DNA from: Chloroflexota bacterium
GTDB lineage: Bacteria > Chloroflexota > Dehalococcoidia > GIF9 > AB-539-J10
Assembly: GCA_015222295.1 (NCBI GenBank)
Contig: JADFUZ010000124.1
Span: 1-5,462, forward strand
Length of the DNA: 5,462 nucleotides
Direction: 5' to 3'
Below are positions 1 through 5,462 of the stretch, one piece after another (within the stretch, counting starts at the first letter, position 1; the number at the start of each line of letters is the position of its first letter). The notes below the pieces were generated by a model. That model did not search any database. It was given only the letters and a program-made list of their open reading frames with translations, and was not told where the DNA came from. The position numbers and the translations under genes were made by a program.

Positions 1-66
1 CGCAGCGTTATCGAGGCCTATGAGTCAGAGGCCAAGAAGATGATGGGAGAGGTTCATTACGCATGA
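1..66 (+). CDS. C-terminal end of an unidentified protein, cut by the window edge
   Basis: Frame 1 is open from the first base to a TGA at 64-66, giving 21 residues that end in KKMMGEVHYA. The tail is charged and probably helical. Its stop codon overlaps the tsaD start in an ATGA arrangement (63-66), the usual sign of translational coupling within one operon; this supports it being a real gene rather than a chance open frame. The visible part is too short to assign a family and I do not recognise it. Confidence 0.6.
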   Translation, partial: RSVIEAYESEAKKMMGEVHYA

Positions 67-1055
67 GAATTCTGGGCATTGAGACTTCTTGCGATGAAAC
101 AGCAGCCTCAATTGTCGAGGATGGCAGCAAAATCATCTCCAACATCGTGGCTTCGCAGGTGGATATTCACGCTCGCTACGGCGGCGTAGTTCCTGAAATC
201 GCCTCTAGGCAGCACATCATCACTATTATCCCGGTAATGGATGAGGCAATGTCCAAAGCCCAGATCTCCTGGAAGGATATCGATGGCATTGCTGTCACCT
301 ATGGCCCCGGCTTAGCTGGATCGCTGCTGGTAGGCGTTAATGTGGCTAAGGCCATGGCCTTAGCCCAAGGATTGCCCATCACGGGGGTTAACCACCTCGA
401 AGCGCATATCTACGCGAACTGGTTGGAAACAGAGAAATCTCCCTTCTTCCCCTGTCTCTGTCTTATTGTCTCTGGCGGGCATAGCGACTTGGTGCTGATG
501 AAAGGACATGGCGAATTTGAAAAGCTGGGGCAAACCCGCGATGATGCTGCCGGAGAGGCTTTTGACAAAGCGGCTAGAATCTTAGGATTGGGCTATCCCG
601 GCGGTCCGGCCATTGAGCAAGCAGCTCAATCTGGAATAGCCCGATTCGCTTTGCCGCGAGCCTGGCTTAAGGGTAGCTACGACTTCAGTTTCAGTGGCTT
701 GAAAACAGCCCTATGGCATCTCGCTCAAAGGGAAGAGATTCTGCCTAGTGATTCTAGGGTGGGTGATGCCGCCGCAAGCTTTCAATCCGCTGTTGTAGAT
801 GTCCTAGTAAGCAAGACTATTAAGGCGGCAAAGGAATTGGGTGTGGGACAAATCTTGCTTAGCGGAGGTGTGGCAGCCAATAAACTCCTAACAGAGCGCT
901 TCCTGAATTCCTCGCCAACCCCCATTCTTGTCCCCCCTCCCTATCTATGCACTGATAATGCTGCTATGGTAGCTGTATGTGGCTATTATCATTTTCAAAC
1001 CGGTCAAATAAGCGGTTATGACCTTGACGTAGTCCCGAGCCTTGGCCTTGGCTAA
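63..1055 (+). CDS. tsaD: tRNA N6-adenosine threonylcarbamoyltransferase TsaD
   Basis: TsaD transfers the threonylcarbamoyl group from threonylcarbamoyl-AMP to N6 of adenosine 37 in tRNAs that read ANN codons, forming t6A; in bacteria it works in the cytoplasm with TsaB and TsaE. The 330 residues are a normal length for the bacterial enzyme (ASKHA fold, Kae1/Gcp/YgjD family). The N-terminus has the family signature GIETSCDET (residues 5-13). Metal ligands are present as His111 and His115 in NHLEAH and Asp298 in CTDNAAM, nearly the same numbering as E. coli TsaD. Other conserved blocks are SGGH (137-140), GQTRDDAAGEAFDK (156-169), YPGGP (178-182), FSFSGLKTAL (208-217) and SGGVAAN (267-273). No key residue is missing. 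The ATG at 63 has a purine-rich site GGGAGAGG (45-52) upstream and overlaps the preceding stop, so it is probably translated by coupling. The partner genes tsaB and tsaE are not in the window. The older name O-sialoglycoprotein endopeptidase is a misnomer. Confidence 0.97.
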   Translation: MRILGIETSCDETAASIVEDGSKIISNIVASQVDIHARYGGVVPEIASRQHIITIIPVMDEAMSKAQISWKDIDGIAVTYGPGLAGSLLVGVNVAKAMALAQGLPITGVNHLEAHIYANWLETEKSPFFPCLCLIVSGGHSDLVLMKGHGEFEKLGQTRDDAAGEAFDKAARILGLGYPGGPAIEQAAQSGIARFALPRAWLKGSYDFSFSGLKTALWHLAQREEILPSDSRVGDAAASFQSAVVDVLVSKTIKAAKELGVGQILLSGGVAANKLLTERFLNSSPTPILVPPPYLCTDNAAMVAVCGYYHFQTGQISGYDLDVVPSLGLG

Positions 1056-1069
1056 CCAGAAGGATTCTG

Positions 1070-1122
1070 CGCAGGTTCCCTCAGTCTGTGCCCAGAGTGA
1101 CCCCTCTCACTGGTATCCTGCG
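1070..1122 (+). other. Possible stem-loop just downstream of tsaD
   Basis: An outer 6-bp stem, CGCAGG (1070-1075) with CCTGCG (1117-1122), encloses a second hairpin: CCA (1092-1094) and GTGA (1097-1100) pair with TCAC (1107-1110) and TGG (1111-1113), with two bulged bases. It begins 15 bases after the tsaD stop, so it could protect or define the 3' end of the mRNA. There is no T-run after it, so it is not a standard intrinsic terminator. Chance pairing cannot be excluded. Confidence 0.25.
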
Positions 1123-1258
1123 AGCCAGACACGCCTTCATAGCCCCTTGCACAATCTGATGAGGCCCTATGGAGAGCGAGAAGGAAGCCGTGGCGCTTAG
1201 GCCTAATGCCTCCCGTCGGGGTTCCTTTCAGGGGGACGTGTCTCGTGAACTAACCACT

Positions 1259-1283
1259 TCGGTCTATGAGCTAAATAGACTGA
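1259..1283. other. Hairpin between the convergent tsaD and isomerase genes
   Basis: GTCTAT (1262-1267) and ATAGAC (1275-1280) form a perfect 6-bp stem around a 7-base loop. Read on the + strand the stem extends to 9 bp (1259-1267 with 1275-1283) with one G.U pair; on the - strand that pair becomes a C.A mismatch. It lies 18 bases past the isomerase stop on the - strand and about 200 bases past tsaD. Neither side has a T-run, so a transcription-ending role is only suggested by its position between convergent genes. Confidence 0.3.
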
Positions 1284-1300
1284 TGAACTGTGAGGCAATT

Positions 1301-2605
1301 TCAAAGCTCGACGGCGCTGATTCCCAGTGCGTCACTCAGGGCCTTTATCTCTCCCACATGATTGCCGTAGACTACGGCGTGGTGGTTTCCCAAGGCACAG
1401 CGGACGAAGCTGCGCACATCGTTCACTCTTGCTGATATCGTCGTTCTGCAAGTCGTCGTGTCCCGGCAGTCAACCAACTCTCCCCGAAGAAGCATGATCT
1501 TGTCCATATTCCTGGCTAGCCGGGCGATGGTCACTTCCTGCCCCATGTCGAGTTCCACATGTGCCGTGACCCCGTGACCCCCATGATAATTCCTTAACGT
1601 GTAGGGCCTAGGCGGCTGGCTGAAACCGGCCATTCGGGTGGGTACGACGCAGTGAGAGATCATAAGGACGTTACTTTGCGGGTTTGCCCCAACGATGTTT
1701 CCCATGAAGGCGGGCCCGTCAGCCACGTATCCTAGCATCATCATCGTCAATAGGGCACTAACATCGGCCTCGCAAGCAGCATGGATCCCTTCATCACGAA
1801 GCCTAGTCATGGCATAGCACGGAGGTGGAAGCTCCAGCGCCGTCAGCTCAACACAGTTGATGGCCATAGCGTTTGCCTTCCTGTGTGCCAGTATGTCGGA
1901 CAGGGCGAGAAACAGCCGGGCAGCATCCGTGACATCGGACGTACTGGGTTCAACAACGTCTTCGGCTTCCTGCACCCACCGTTGGGCCAATGTCTGCGCC
2001 TTCCCTTCGTCAATCATGGGCAGTTGCGCCACCAATTCCCTGATCTCCACAGGGCTGAACTCGACACCCAGCTTCTCCCGCGCTAACTCTAGGTCCGGCA
2101 AATGATGCCAGCGAGAAAATATCGGAGGAGGAAATCCAAACAGCGCTATCCGTGTCTTTTGCAGCTTTTTTCTCGCGTCGAGCAGTCGAATCTCCTCGTC
2201 AATGTCCTGGAAATCGAGAGCTATGGTTATGCCGGCCCGGCTGTGCCTCTCGACACCGAAGGCGTACAGAGCTAACATAGGTCTGTGTTGACCGCTGAAT
2301 GCCACTATCGGCAGCCCCCATTGGAACAGGCTTTGCACAGGCATCACTCCAATGAGATAGACAAGCAGCGCATCAGCTTTTAGAGAATCCCTCTTGAGCT
2401 CTGCAAGGTCGTTTTCGTTTCGCACAATGGTGTCTTCAAGCAAGGCGGACCTACTCTGAAGCTTTTCCCTTAACTCCTTGCTTAATTCCGCCACCTTCAG
2501 CGCCACAGCCTCTCCATCAGCAACGAACTCAACCGAGCCGTCAGATCGGCAGAACCAGCCCTCGCGCCTACCCAGGACAATGATAGGTTTGACTTTGATC
2601 TCCAT
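1301..2605 (-). CDS. L-fucose/L-arabinose isomerase superfamily protein (divergent)
   Basis: A 434-residue soluble protein resembling the COG2407 group, metal-dependent aldose-ketose isomerases related to FucI and AraA, probably cytoplasmic. The N-terminal two thirds are divergent: an alpha/beta part with a charged helix at about residues 35-75, then segments such as DALLVYLIGV (78-87) and GLPIVAFSG (97-105) typical of sugar-binding Rossmann-like folds. The best evidence is the C-terminal part: NCVE (250-253) and ACEADVSALLTMMML (277-291) correspond to the metal-binding Glu and Asp regions of FucI; HCVVP (318-322) matches the conserved HC motif after the catalytic acid; NHHAVVYGNH (407-416) followed by a short helix is the usual family C-terminus. 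Glu253, Asp281, His318 and His408/409 are candidate active-site residues, inferred from pattern and not from an alignment. It is shorter than E. coli FucI (about 590 residues) but normal for COG2407. The ATG at 2603-2605 has a strong ribosome site. No sugar kinase, aldolase or transporter is adjacent, so the substrate is unknown and a non-isomerase role is possible. Confidence 0.75.
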   Translation of the reverse strand: MEIKVKPIIVLGRREGWFCRSDGSVEFVADGEAVALKVAELSKELREKLQSRSALLEDTIVRNENDLAELKRDSLKADALLVYLIGVMPVQSLFQWGLPIVAFSGQHRPMLALYAFGVERHSRAGITIALDFQDIDEEIRLLDARKKLQKTRIALFGFPPPIFSRWHHLPDLELAREKLGVEFSPVEIRELVAQLPMIDEGKAQTLAQRWVQEAEDVVEPSTSDVTDAARLFLALSDILAHRKANAMAINCVELTALELPPPCYAMTRLRDEGIHAACEADVSALLTMMMLGYVADGPAFMGNIVGANPQSNVLMISHCVVPTRMAGFSQPPRPYTLRNYHGGHGVTAHVELDMGQEVTIARLARNMDKIMLLRGELVDCRDTTTCRTTISARVNDVRSFVRCALGNHHAVVYGNHVGEIKALSDALGISAVEL

Positions 2606-2611
2606 GGTCTG

Positions 2612-2618
2612 TCCTCCT
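2612..2618 (-). promoter_or_regulatory. Strong ribosome binding site of the isomerase-like gene
   Basis: Read on the - strand the sequence is AGGAGGA, ending 6 bases before the ATG at 2605-2603. It is a near-perfect Shine-Dalgarno match and fixes the start codon. Confidence 0.85.
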
Positions 2619-2731
2619 ATTTATCGGTCGAGTTCTAACTTCAACAAGCGCTAGCCTAAAGTTTGTTTTGCGGATGCGATGCCTTCATTCCCTCTACCGT
2701 CACGTAGCCTGCCAAGGCAAACTCCACGGCC

Positions 2732-2737
2732 ATTATA
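2732..2737 (-). promoter_or_regulatory. Candidate extended -10 promoter for the isomerase-like gene
   Basis: Read on the - strand the sequence is TGCTATAATG: a consensus TATAAT preceded by TGn, the extended -10 form that tolerates a poor -35. The hexamer at the expected -35 distance (about 2755-2760, TACTGC on this strand) is weak. The -10 box lies 126 bases upstream of the ATG, so the leader would be about 120 nt. The match is good, but there is no experimental or comparative support. Confidence 0.5.
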
Positions 2738-2760
2738 GCATCGGACAGTGACCTGCAGTA

Positions 2761-2843
2761 TCCCTTGCCACTGATGAATAAGCGAAAGACACTAGGCTAG
2801 GGGGCCTGAACGCTATGGTGTCCGACTTGGTCTATGGAAGGGA
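2761..2843 (+). other. Potential multi-branched RNA fold
   Basis: TCCCTT plus CCA (2761-2770, one bulged G) can pair with TGG plus AAGGGA (2835-2843), making a 9-bp closing helix. Inside it, GACAC (2788-2792) pairs with GTGTC (2818-2822), enclosing AGGC/GCCT (2794-2797 with 2804-2807), and GAC/GTC (2824-2826 with 2830-2832) can form a tiny hairpin. The strand between the first two helices reads CTGATGA, six bases, GAAA. A competing pairing exists: TCGGACA (2741-2747) with TGTCCGA (2819-2825). No expression signal was seen for it, and the helices could be coincidental. Confidence 0.2.
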
Positions 2844-3122
2844 CTGATAGCAACATAGTACAGTTACGTCTGCATACACCTGAAGCAGAGTGTTCTCATC
2901 ACTACACTTGCGCCGTTACATTCATGCCAAAAGGAGGGACAGGTTTAAGCAGTCTATCATAGTAGAGGCAGACACACAGCTTCATCGCGCAATGTGCGTT
3001 GCTAAGCAGTCTGGCAGGTCAAAACCACACCTGTATCTCTTCACGCAAGCAAGCTCAAGAAGAAGAGGTTTCTGGCAATTGTGATTACTCTACAACGATC
3101 ATGTATTCCCAACACACCCAAA

Positions 3123-3135
3123 GCTAACGTTTAGC
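3123..3135. repeat. Short dyad GCTAA-CGT-TTAGC
   Basis: A perfect inverted repeat with 5-base arms and a 3-base centre, within the intergenic region. It has the size and symmetry of a small regulator's half-sites, but it lies more than 200 bases from the nearest predicted promoter and may be chance. Confidence 0.2.
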
Positions 3136-3207
3136 CTCGTTTTGGCAACTGCATAGATTTGTACCCTCACAGCGTAACACGACTGGGACAAGTGTGCGAC
3201 CAATTAT

Positions 3208-3220
3208 GCACGAGCCGTGC
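3208..3220. repeat. Short dyad GCACG-AGC-CGTGC
   Basis: A second perfect inverted repeat with 5-base arms and a 3-base centre, about 115 bases upstream of the predicted promoter of the HEAT-repeat gene. It could be an operator half-site pair or a small hairpin. Its sequence is unrelated to the dyad at 3123-3135, so the two are not copies of one site. Confidence 0.25.
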
Positions 3221-3336
3221 TCCAGTTCCAAAGACAGACTAAGGAAGCAGCGCTTAGCCGCTCGATAGGGATCGCCAACTTCAACCCTGTCGCAAGCAGA
3301 ACTGCACTTTAAATGCTCATCTCCAAAACCGTTGAC

Positions 3337-3365
3337 TTGTTCCCCTTAGTTCGGCGACGTATAAT
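3337..3365 (+). promoter_or_regulatory. Sigma-70-type promoter for the HEAT-repeat gene
   Basis: A perfect TATAAT is at 3360-3365. TTGTTC at 3337-3342 sits exactly 17 bases upstream as a weak -35. A better hexamer, TTGACT at 3332-3337, is 22 bases away, which is too far for normal spacing. Transcription would start near 3372, giving a leader of about 30 nt before the GTG at 3402. Confidence 0.6.
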
Positions 3366-3377
3366 GTCCGCAAGCAG

Positions 3378-3396
3378 CTTAACGATATTAAGGAGG
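3378..3396 (+). promoter_or_regulatory. Ribosome binding site overlapped by a small inverted repeat
   Basis: AAGGAGG at 3390-3396 is a near-perfect Shine-Dalgarno site, 5 bases before the GTG at 3402, and it decides that start: the ATG at 3406 is in another frame that stops within about 26 codons. CTTAA (3378-3382) can pair with TTAAG (3388-3392), which covers the first bases of the site. The helix is short and AT-rich, so real occlusion of the ribosome site is doubtful. Confidence 0.7.
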
Positions 3397-3401
3397 AAAT
3401 C

Positions 3402-3968
3402 GTGAATGGATTCGAGGATGGGACGCATCAGGATAGTGCTGTCTCGAGTGGTCACGCCGACCGGGAAACCATCAGTTCGTTAATTGCTGACCTGTCCAGA
3501 AAGGATGGGGTGGTGCGTGAGAGCGCACGTCAGTCCTTGGTGGCTATCGGGACACCGGCTGTGGCCCTTTTGATTGAAGCGCTGGTACATCCGAAAGAGT
3601 CGGTGCGGTGGGAGGCTGCCAAAGCGCTAGGCGAGATTCGCAACCCGGCAGCAGCACCAGCGCTCGTGGCAGCCTTAGAAGATAAGGTATTTGATGTCCG
3701 CTGGCTGGCAGCTGAGGGATTGATCGCCTTAAGGGGTGAGGGGCTGGTGCCTTTGCTGGAGGCACTAACCGAGCGCCCGGATTCGCTCTGGCTGCGGGAC
3801 GGCGTACATTACGTCCTCCGTGAGGTGTCAGCAGGGGAGCTTAACGAGGTCTTACGGCCAGTACGAGCCGCACTGGATGGTATTGAGCCATCAGTGGAAG
3901 TGCCCTTCGCAGCTAAGACCGCTCTGAATAAGCTGATGGAACGAGAGAGTCAGCGTGACAGCCAGTGA
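3402..3968 (+). CDS. Small HEAT-repeat (PBS-lyase-like) protein
   Basis: A 188-residue cytoplasmic protein made largely of helical HEAT-like repeats, a fold used for protein-protein contacts and also found in phycobilin lyase subunits. After a polar N-terminus (1-21), repeats can be placed at about 22-50, 52-81 (PAVALLIEAL then VRWEAAKALGEI), 82-112 (AAPALVAALED then VRWLAAEGLIAL) and a more divergent one at 113-142; a helical C-terminus of about 145-180 follows. Repeats 2 and 3 have the classic pattern of proline near the start, Asp/Val-Arg in the turn and Ala-rich second helices. There is no signal peptide, membrane segment or catalytic motif. The GTG start is supported by a strong ribosome site and a TATAAT box close upstream, so it is probably its own transcription unit. 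It converges with the proton-pump gene 70 bases downstream. A phycobilisome role is not implied: stand-alone HEAT proteins of this size are common in non-photosynthetic bacteria and their partners are usually unknown. Confidence 0.85.
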   Translation: MNGFEDGTHQDSAVSSGHADRETISSLIADLSRKDGVVRESARQSLVAIGTPAVALLIEALVHPKESVRWEAAKALGEIRNPAAAPALVAALEDKVFDVRWLAAEGLIALRGEGLVPLLEALTERPDSLWLRDGVHYVLREVSAGELNEVLRPVRAALDGIEPSVEVPFAAKTALNKLMERESQRDSQ

Positions 3969-3993
3969 GAGCTCTGACCAATCAGTGGAAGTG
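3890..3993 (+). repeat. 13-base direct repeat pair at the 3' end of the HEAT gene
   Basis: ATCAGTGGAAGTG occurs at 3890-3902, inside the gene (encoding part of PSVEV), and again at 3981-3993, just past the stop. The copies are 91 bases apart, both preceded by CCA or CCA-like bases. This could be the trace of a small duplication or a chance repeat. No other similarity between the flanks was evident. Confidence 0.4.
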
Positions 3994-4038
3994 TCGCTGG
4001 CTGGGGCCAGTCGCGACCCGGGGAAATCATCCATAGGT

Positions 4039-5462
4039 TCATCTCTTGGCTTCTTTCACCAAGAATCCCGAATGGTGCCGATCAAAGATTCTGTACCCCA
4101 TCAGTTTCACTCGATCTTGAATGAGGAACATGCCCAGACAGTAACCCCAGACCAGCCCGGCCAAACTCCAGCTAAGCGGGGCCATAAGCAACCCGTGTAC
4201 CGCAATGAGCGTAGCCAGCAACTGAGCACCAAGCGTTGCTGCCAGCAGGATCGGTGCCGGCCGGGTAGACCAGAAGGGCCCCCGGGTGCGGGCGCAAAAG
4301 AGGGTTAAGATGCCCCCCACAGAGAGGTTCAGATATACCAGGGTCCGAAGCGTCTCATGACTGAGATGGAAGACACTCTCACCGATGTAGAAGATGCCGA
4401 AGGATCGGATAATCGCAAACACACCCAGCACCCCCGCAATGCCCATCACTATCCGCATATTCCAGACTTCAGGCTGGTTGGAGTAACGGGTGCGGTCATA
4501 GGCAATGGACAGAATAGCGCCGTCGTTGAGCATTGCCAGTAGCACTATCATGATCGCCGTTACCGGGTAGAATCTGAAGAGCAGGATAGCCAGGGTCAAG
4601 AATCCCAAGAGCGCGACCGTCTCAGAAATTCGGTAGATGGCATAGCTGTTCATCCGCTGAAAGATCTTGCGGCTCTCCTTGACAGCGTCAATGAGCACGG
4701 AGAGGCCAGGAACCAGCAGCACGATATCAGACGCTGCCCGGGCGGCGTCGGTAGCGCCAGCAACAGCAATCCCAGCATCAGCCTTTTTCAGCGCCGGTGC
4801 GTCATTCACACCGTCGCCGGTCATGCCCACGATGTGGCCCCGTTGTTGCAGCACATCAACAATGTGGTATTTGTGCTCGGGGAACACCTGCGCAAAGCCG
4901 TCGGCTCGTTCGATTGCGTCGGCCACCTGACCAATTTCATGGTGTTTCGTTTCAGCGAAGAGGCTGGCATCCAGGATGTTTCCACCCAAGCCCAACTCGT
5001 GCCCTATCTCTTTACCGATGGCAACCTGATCCCCGGTGACCATCTTCACATTGATGCCCATCTGCTCCGCCATCTCAACGGTCGCCCTGGAATCCTCCCG
5101 TAGTGGGTCGTAGAGGGGGATTATACCCAGAAGCTGCCACTGGTCTTGATTATGAGTGCGGGCGACTCCCAGAGAACGAAAGCCCCGCGCCGCAAATTCG
5201 TTTACTGCTTCCTCAACCCCAGATTGGAGCTTGGCCGCGTCGGGGTCCAACGCCAGGATCACCTGGGGTGCGCCCTTGGTCACCTTGAAAGCTCCCCCGT
5301 CCTGGCATTTCACCGTAGCTTCCGTGCGTTTGTGAACGGGGTCGAAGGGCTGGAAGTGGACTACCTGGTACGCATCTCGTTGTGGGCTATTCTTCACGCT
5401 GCTGAGCACCGCTTGGTCAATGGGGTCGTCATCCTTCGCCCGCGAAGCCAGTGCCGCCGCCA
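4039..5462 (-). CDS. Proton-exporting P-type (P3A) ATPase, C-terminal half; gene runs off the window
   Basis: This integral membrane pump uses ATP to move cations, most likely H+, out of the cell. The frame is open to the right edge, so the N-terminus, membrane segments 1-4, the actuator domain and the DKTGT phosphorylation site lie outside; 473 residues are visible. The first reads AAALASRAKDDDPIDQAV, family-typical nucleotide-domain sequence, so the GTG at 5409 is not the true start. From the edge, in order: FDPVHKRTEATV (39-50) and KGAP (62-65) of the ATP-binding domain; VTGD (141-144) and MTGDGVNDAPALKKADAG (213-230) of the phosphorylation domain and hinge; then about six membrane segments from residue 280 to 447. 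LNDGAILSIAYD (311-322) in segment 6 is the P3A hallmark, with Asp313 matching the transport aspartate of plant and fungal H+-ATPases. There is no metal-binding CPx motif and no calcium- or potassium-pump signature. The short tail of about 20 residues lacks the long regulatory C-terminus of plant pumps. In segment 5 the family's ETIRVL-like motif reads ETVALL, losing the usual Arg. Confidence 0.93.
   Translation of the reverse strand, partial: AAALASRAKDDDPIDQAVLSSVKNSPQRDAYQVVHFQPFDPVHKRTEATVKCQDGGAFKVTKGAPQVILALDPDAAKLQSGVEEAVNEFAARGFRSLGVARTHNQDQWQLLGIIPLYDPLREDSRATVEMAEQMGINVKMVTGDQVAIGKEIGHELGLGGNILDASLFAETKHHEIGQVADAIERADGFAQVFPEHKYHIVDVLQQRGHIVGMTGDGVNDAPALKKADAGIAVAGATDAARAASDIVLLVPGLSVLIDAVKESRKIFQRMNSYAIYRISETVALLGFLTLAILLFRFYPVTAIMIVLLAMLNDGAILSIAYDRTRYSNQPEVWNMRIVMGIAGVLGVFAIIRSFGIFYIGESVFHLSHETLRTLVYLNLSVGGILTLFCARTRGPFWSTRPAPILLAATLGAQLLATLIAVHGLLMAPLSWSLAGLVWGYCLGMFLIQDRVKLMGYRIFDRHHSGFLVKEAKR

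Larger units (their letters stand above)
2606..3401. other. Long intergenic region without a convincing gene
   Basis: Nearly 800 bases separate the divergently transcribed isomerase-like and HEAT-repeat genes. Sampled rows have 25-29 G+C per 60 bases, against 34 in a sampled row of the HEAT gene. The longest candidate frame with a start codon is a 64-residue + frame at 2890-3084 (GTG start, no good ribosome site, basic composition, no recognisable family). A start-less open frame of about 70 codons on the - strand (about 3350-3132) and one of about 43 codons on the + strand (about 3180-3312) also lack ribosome sites and similarity I can recognise. The ends carry the promoters and ribosome sites listed separately. 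The middle has only short inverted and direct repeats, with no tRNA, known riboswitch or mobile-element end that I can see. It may hold an eroded gene, a non-coding RNA or regulatory DNA. Confidence 0.6.

Noticed and set aside
1197..1206. Perfect 10-base palindrome TTAGGCCTAA
   Set aside because: It is isolated, is not next to a promoter, and is not repeated elsewhere in the window.
1169..1435. 88-residue + strand open frame overlapping the end of the isomerase-like gene
   Set aside because: Its last 135 bases are antisense to a well-supported gene, it has no good ribosome site, and the protein has no recognisable pattern.
1781..2105. Open frames on the + strand inside the isomerase-like gene
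   Set aside because: They are fully antisense to the gene, with compositions typical of shadow frames and no ribosome sites.
2651..2800. 8-base inverted repeat CTAGCCTA / TAGGCTAG (2651-2658 and 2793-2800)
   Set aside because: The arms are short and more than 130 bases apart, with no transposase nearby, so they do not mark an insertion element.
2946..3012. 10-base direct repeat TAAGCAGTCT at 2946-2955 and 3003-3012
   Set aside because: Only two short copies with unrelated flanks, consistent with chance; no array or mobile-element boundary.
2890..3084. 64-residue + frame in the intergenic region
   Set aside because: It has a GTG start without a ribosome site, biased basic composition and no family I recognise; a frame of this length is expected by chance.
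3544..3765. 73-residue - strand frame inside the HEAT gene
   Set aside because: It is antisense to a protein with clear repeat structure, is proline/leucine-rich and has no start signals.
3997..4010. CTGGC-TGGG-GCCAG hairpin between the convergent HEAT and pump genes as a terminator
   Set aside because: The stem is only 5 bp and has no T-run on either strand; position alone is not enough.
3955..4308. 117-residue + frame overlapping the HEAT gene stop and the end of the proton-pump gene
   Set aside because: Most of it is antisense to conserved pump sequence, and the protein is low-complexity and rich in Arg, Gln and Pro like other shadow frames.

Overview
The window looks like a piece of a bacterial chromosome of moderate G+C content with loosely packed genes. 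The bacterial-type TsaD and the full-length P3A-type proton pump signature fit several phyla. Chloroflexota (Dehalococcoidia-like) is my best guess, but it rests on the general feel of the proteins, not on a diagnostic marker. I see no phage, insertion sequence, CRISPR, tRNA or rRNA signal.

Layout from left to right. Positions 1-66 hold the last codons of an unidentified + strand gene whose stop overlaps the start of tsaD (63-1055, +). TsaD is the catalytic subunit for the universal tRNA modification t6A. A gap of about 245 bases with two possible stem-loops separates tsaD from a convergent - strand gene (1301-2605). That gene encodes a protein of the L-fucose/L-arabinose isomerase superfamily; it has a strong ribosome binding site and a candidate extended -10 promoter 126 bases upstream. 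Next comes an unusually long, lower-G+C stretch without a convincing gene (2606-3401). It contains short inverted repeats, a foldable segment that superficially resembles a hammerhead core, and at its right end a promoter for the next gene. That gene (3402-3968, +) encodes a small stand-alone HEAT-repeat protein. It converges on a - strand gene running off the right edge (4039-5462) that encodes the C-terminal half of a P-type ATPase with the hallmarks of proton-exporting (P3A) pumps.

How the genes relate. Apart from the coupled pair at the left edge, each gene stands alone or converges on its neighbour, so no shared pathway is evident: tRNA modification, sugar metabolism, a protein-interaction scaffold and membrane energetics. 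The isomerase has no kinase, aldolase or transporter gene beside it in the window.

No clearly new system is visible. The points most worth a second look are the apparent loss of a conserved arginine in membrane segment 5 of the proton pump, the long intergenic region with its potential RNA fold, and the orphan, divergent sugar isomerase homologue.
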